Assembly (NCBI GenBank): GCA_013372965.1
Contig: JABXIR010000161.1
Coordinates: 1 to 16,281 of the forward strand
DNA from: Gammaproteobacteria bacterium
Lineage (GTDB): Bacteria; Pseudomonadota; Gammaproteobacteria; Pseudomonadales; DSM-25080
Direction of reading: 5' to 3'
Length of the DNA: 16,281 nucleotides
The position numbers and the translations under genes were made by a program. The notes under the pieces were generated by a model, which was given only the letters and a program-made list of their open reading frames with translations, was not told where the DNA came from and searched no databases. Below, piece by piece: positions 15,118 through 16,281 of this stretch. Position 1 is the first letter of the stretch, and each line of letters begins with the position of its first letter.

Positions 15118-16116
15118 ATGACAAAGCTCGGAATCATCTCGATGGGGGGCACCATCACGATGTCGGCTCAGGCTGATGGTGGTGCTCTTCCTGAACTTTC
15201 GGCCGAAGATATATGCCGAGCCTTACCTCAGCTTGACCGACTCGCTGAGATTAGCTGTTGCACCTTGCATAAAATTGGTTCCCCGAGTCTGTCAACGGTC
15301 GATCTGTTCCATTTGGCGGATCAAATCAATGCTTGGGCTGATCAAGGAATTAAGTCGTTTGTTGTTATGCAGGGTACAGACACCCTTGAGGAAATGGCGT
15401 TCGCTATCGATGTCATGTTCTCTCAGAGAGATCTCAGTATCGTGTTCACCGCTGCGATGCGGGGACCGTCGCAGCTCGGTGCCGACGGCTCCGCTAATTT
15501 AATGGCGGGAGCTCGGGTAGCATTGCATCCAGCCACATCTGAAATGGGAACCGTGGTCGTCATTAATGATGAGATCCACGCAGCTCGACTTGTGGAAAAG
15601 CGTCACGCCTTTAATTTACGCGCGTTTGTCTCTCCGAATTTGGGTCCGGTCGGTTGGGTGGTCGAAGGGCGTGCCCGTTACGTAGCGGCTCCTAAACGTT
15701 TACAGATCGATTACAACGAGGGTCGCGAGCCAGTCAATGTCGAATTGATACGTTGTGTATTTGATATGTCGCCGGCGCTCATCGACTTCTGTACTCTGAA
15801 TGATGATATCGACGCCGTGGTCGTCGAAGGGGTTGGTGGCGGTAACATTGCGCACTGGTTGGTCGAGCCGTTGAAGCGTTTAGCGGCTAAAAAGCCCGTC
15901 GTCATTTGTTCGCGAACCGGTGGTGGCGAAGTGTTAGCCTCGAGCTACGCGGAACCGGGTTCCGCTGGTTTGCTGGTAAAAGACGGTGCGATCAACGGTA
16001 CAACGCTCGATGGGTTAAAATGTCGCGTGTTACTTAAACTTCTGTTAGCTGACGGCGCACAGCATGAGCGACTAAAGTCGGTTTTTGATCGCGTCGCGCG
16101 ATTGTATTTGCAATGA
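15118..16116 (+). CDS. Cytoplasmic L-asparaginase-family amidohydrolase
   Basis: The enzyme is expected to hydrolyse L-asparagine to aspartate and ammonia. The 332-residue protein has the asparaginase/glutaminase fold signature: nucleophile Thr12 in ISMGGTITM, MQGTDTLEE (84-92) with Thr87 and Asp88, and Lys161 in the VEKRHAF segment. There is no signal peptide, so it is cytoplasmic, like type I rather than the periplasmic type II enzymes. It begins four bases after the putA stop with no good Shine-Dalgarno (GGCGGA ends 14 bases upstream), which suggests coupling to putA translation. Pairing with putA implies a role in using amino acids as carbon and nitrogen source. Activity on glutamine or other amides cannot be excluded. 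Confidence 0.88.
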   Translation: MTKLGIISMGGTITMSAQADGGALPELSAEDICRALPQLDRLAEISCCTLHKIGSPSLSTVDLFHLADQINAWADQGIKSFVVMQGTDTLEEMAFAIDVMFSQRDLSIVFTAAMRGPSQLGADGSANLMAGARVALHPATSEMGTVVVINDEIHAARLVEKRHAFNLRAFVSPNLGPVGWVVEGRARYVAAPKRLQIDYNEGREPVNVELIRCVFDMSPALIDFCTLNDDIDAVVVEGVGGGNIAHWLVEPLKRLAAKKPVVICSRTGGGEVLASSYAEPGSAGLLVKDGAINGTTLDGLKCRVLLKLLLADGAQHERLKSVFDRVARLYLQ

Positions 16117-16281
16117 CCGAAATCGACTTGTCATTTGCCGAGGCCACGCCGTCCATCCCTTTATTTCAACCTATGTTGGCACAGTGGAACCCGCCTCTAA
16201 GCGGAGACATTGATATTGAAATTGATCGCAATGGGCAGTGGTGGCATGAGGGCTCAGTGATCAAGAGAGACAGAATCGTTC
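16113..16281 (+). CDS. DUF1285 family protein, 3' end beyond the window
   Basis: The ATG at 16113 overlaps the asparaginase stop in an ATGA junction, and the frame stays open to the window end, giving 56 residues. The segment WNPPLSGDIDIEIDRNGQWW followed by HEGSVI matches the start of DUF1285 proteins, a widespread but uncharacterised proteobacterial family. There is no ribosome site of its own, so translation probably depends on the asparaginase gene. The start is supported by the overlap and by the position of the conserved block about 24 residues in. Function is unknown. Confidence 0.8.
   Translation, partial: MTEIDLSFAEATPSIPLFQPMLAQWNPPLSGDIDIEIDRNGQWWHEGSVIKRDRIV

Noticed and set aside
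1..16281. Mobile elements, CRISPR arrays, tRNA or rRNA genes, phage or defence genes
   Set aside because: I saw no repeat array, transposase, integrase, tRNA-like cloverleaf or defence domain; all large frames are accounted for by the listed genes.

Overview
This window looks like a chromosomal segment of a gammaproteobacterium, probably a marine or aquatic relative of the Pseudomonadales/Cellvibrionales. Three things suggest this: the gene order plsX-fabD-fabG-acpP-fabF-pabC-mltG-tmk-holB-pilZ-tatD matches that class (the holB-pilZ-tatD part is pseudomonad-like); the TrmH, YcfH/TatD, MltG and PlsX proteins resemble their E. coli homologues closely; and base composition is near 50% GC. The genus assignment is an inference. 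Every recognised gene is on the + strand, spacing is tight, and I see no mobile element, tRNA, rRNA or CRISPR array.

Region 1 (1-9441) is housekeeping. The 3' part of plsX is followed by fabD, fabG, acpP and fabF, which together make the core of type II fatty acid and phospholipid synthesis. After acpP an intrinsic terminator lies just before fabF. From fabF on, genes overlap head to tail: pabC (folate), mltG (peptidoglycan), tmk (dTMP kinase) and holB (DNA polymerase III delta prime). Then come pilZ (type IV pilus), ycfH/tatD (metal-dependent DNase/hydrolase) and trmH (tRNA Gm18 methylase). The order ties membrane lipid, cell-wall, nucleotide and replication supply into one growth-linked transcription unit.

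Region 2 (about 9442-11328) is the least understood part. It holds a three-gene module: an exported or membrane-anchored protein with a charged helical domain and a DUF6249-like membrane tail, an ECF sigma factor, and a small two-helix membrane protein whose start overlaps the sigma gene. The module ends at a strong intrinsic terminator. I infer a membrane-signalling/ECF regulatory unit in which the small protein may be the anti-sigma factor.

Region 3 (11329-16281) is a catabolic unit. A bifunctional putA (proline to glutamate) without the N-terminal DNA-binding domain is followed by a cytoplasmic asparaginase and the start of a DUF1285 gene cut by the window end. An inverted repeat brackets the candidate putA promoter and may be the target of an outside regulator.

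Nothing here is clearly a new defence or mobile system. The points most worth a second look are the ECF/DUF6249 module, the putA upstream dyad, the hairpins around acpP, and the putA-asparaginase-DUF1285 linkage.
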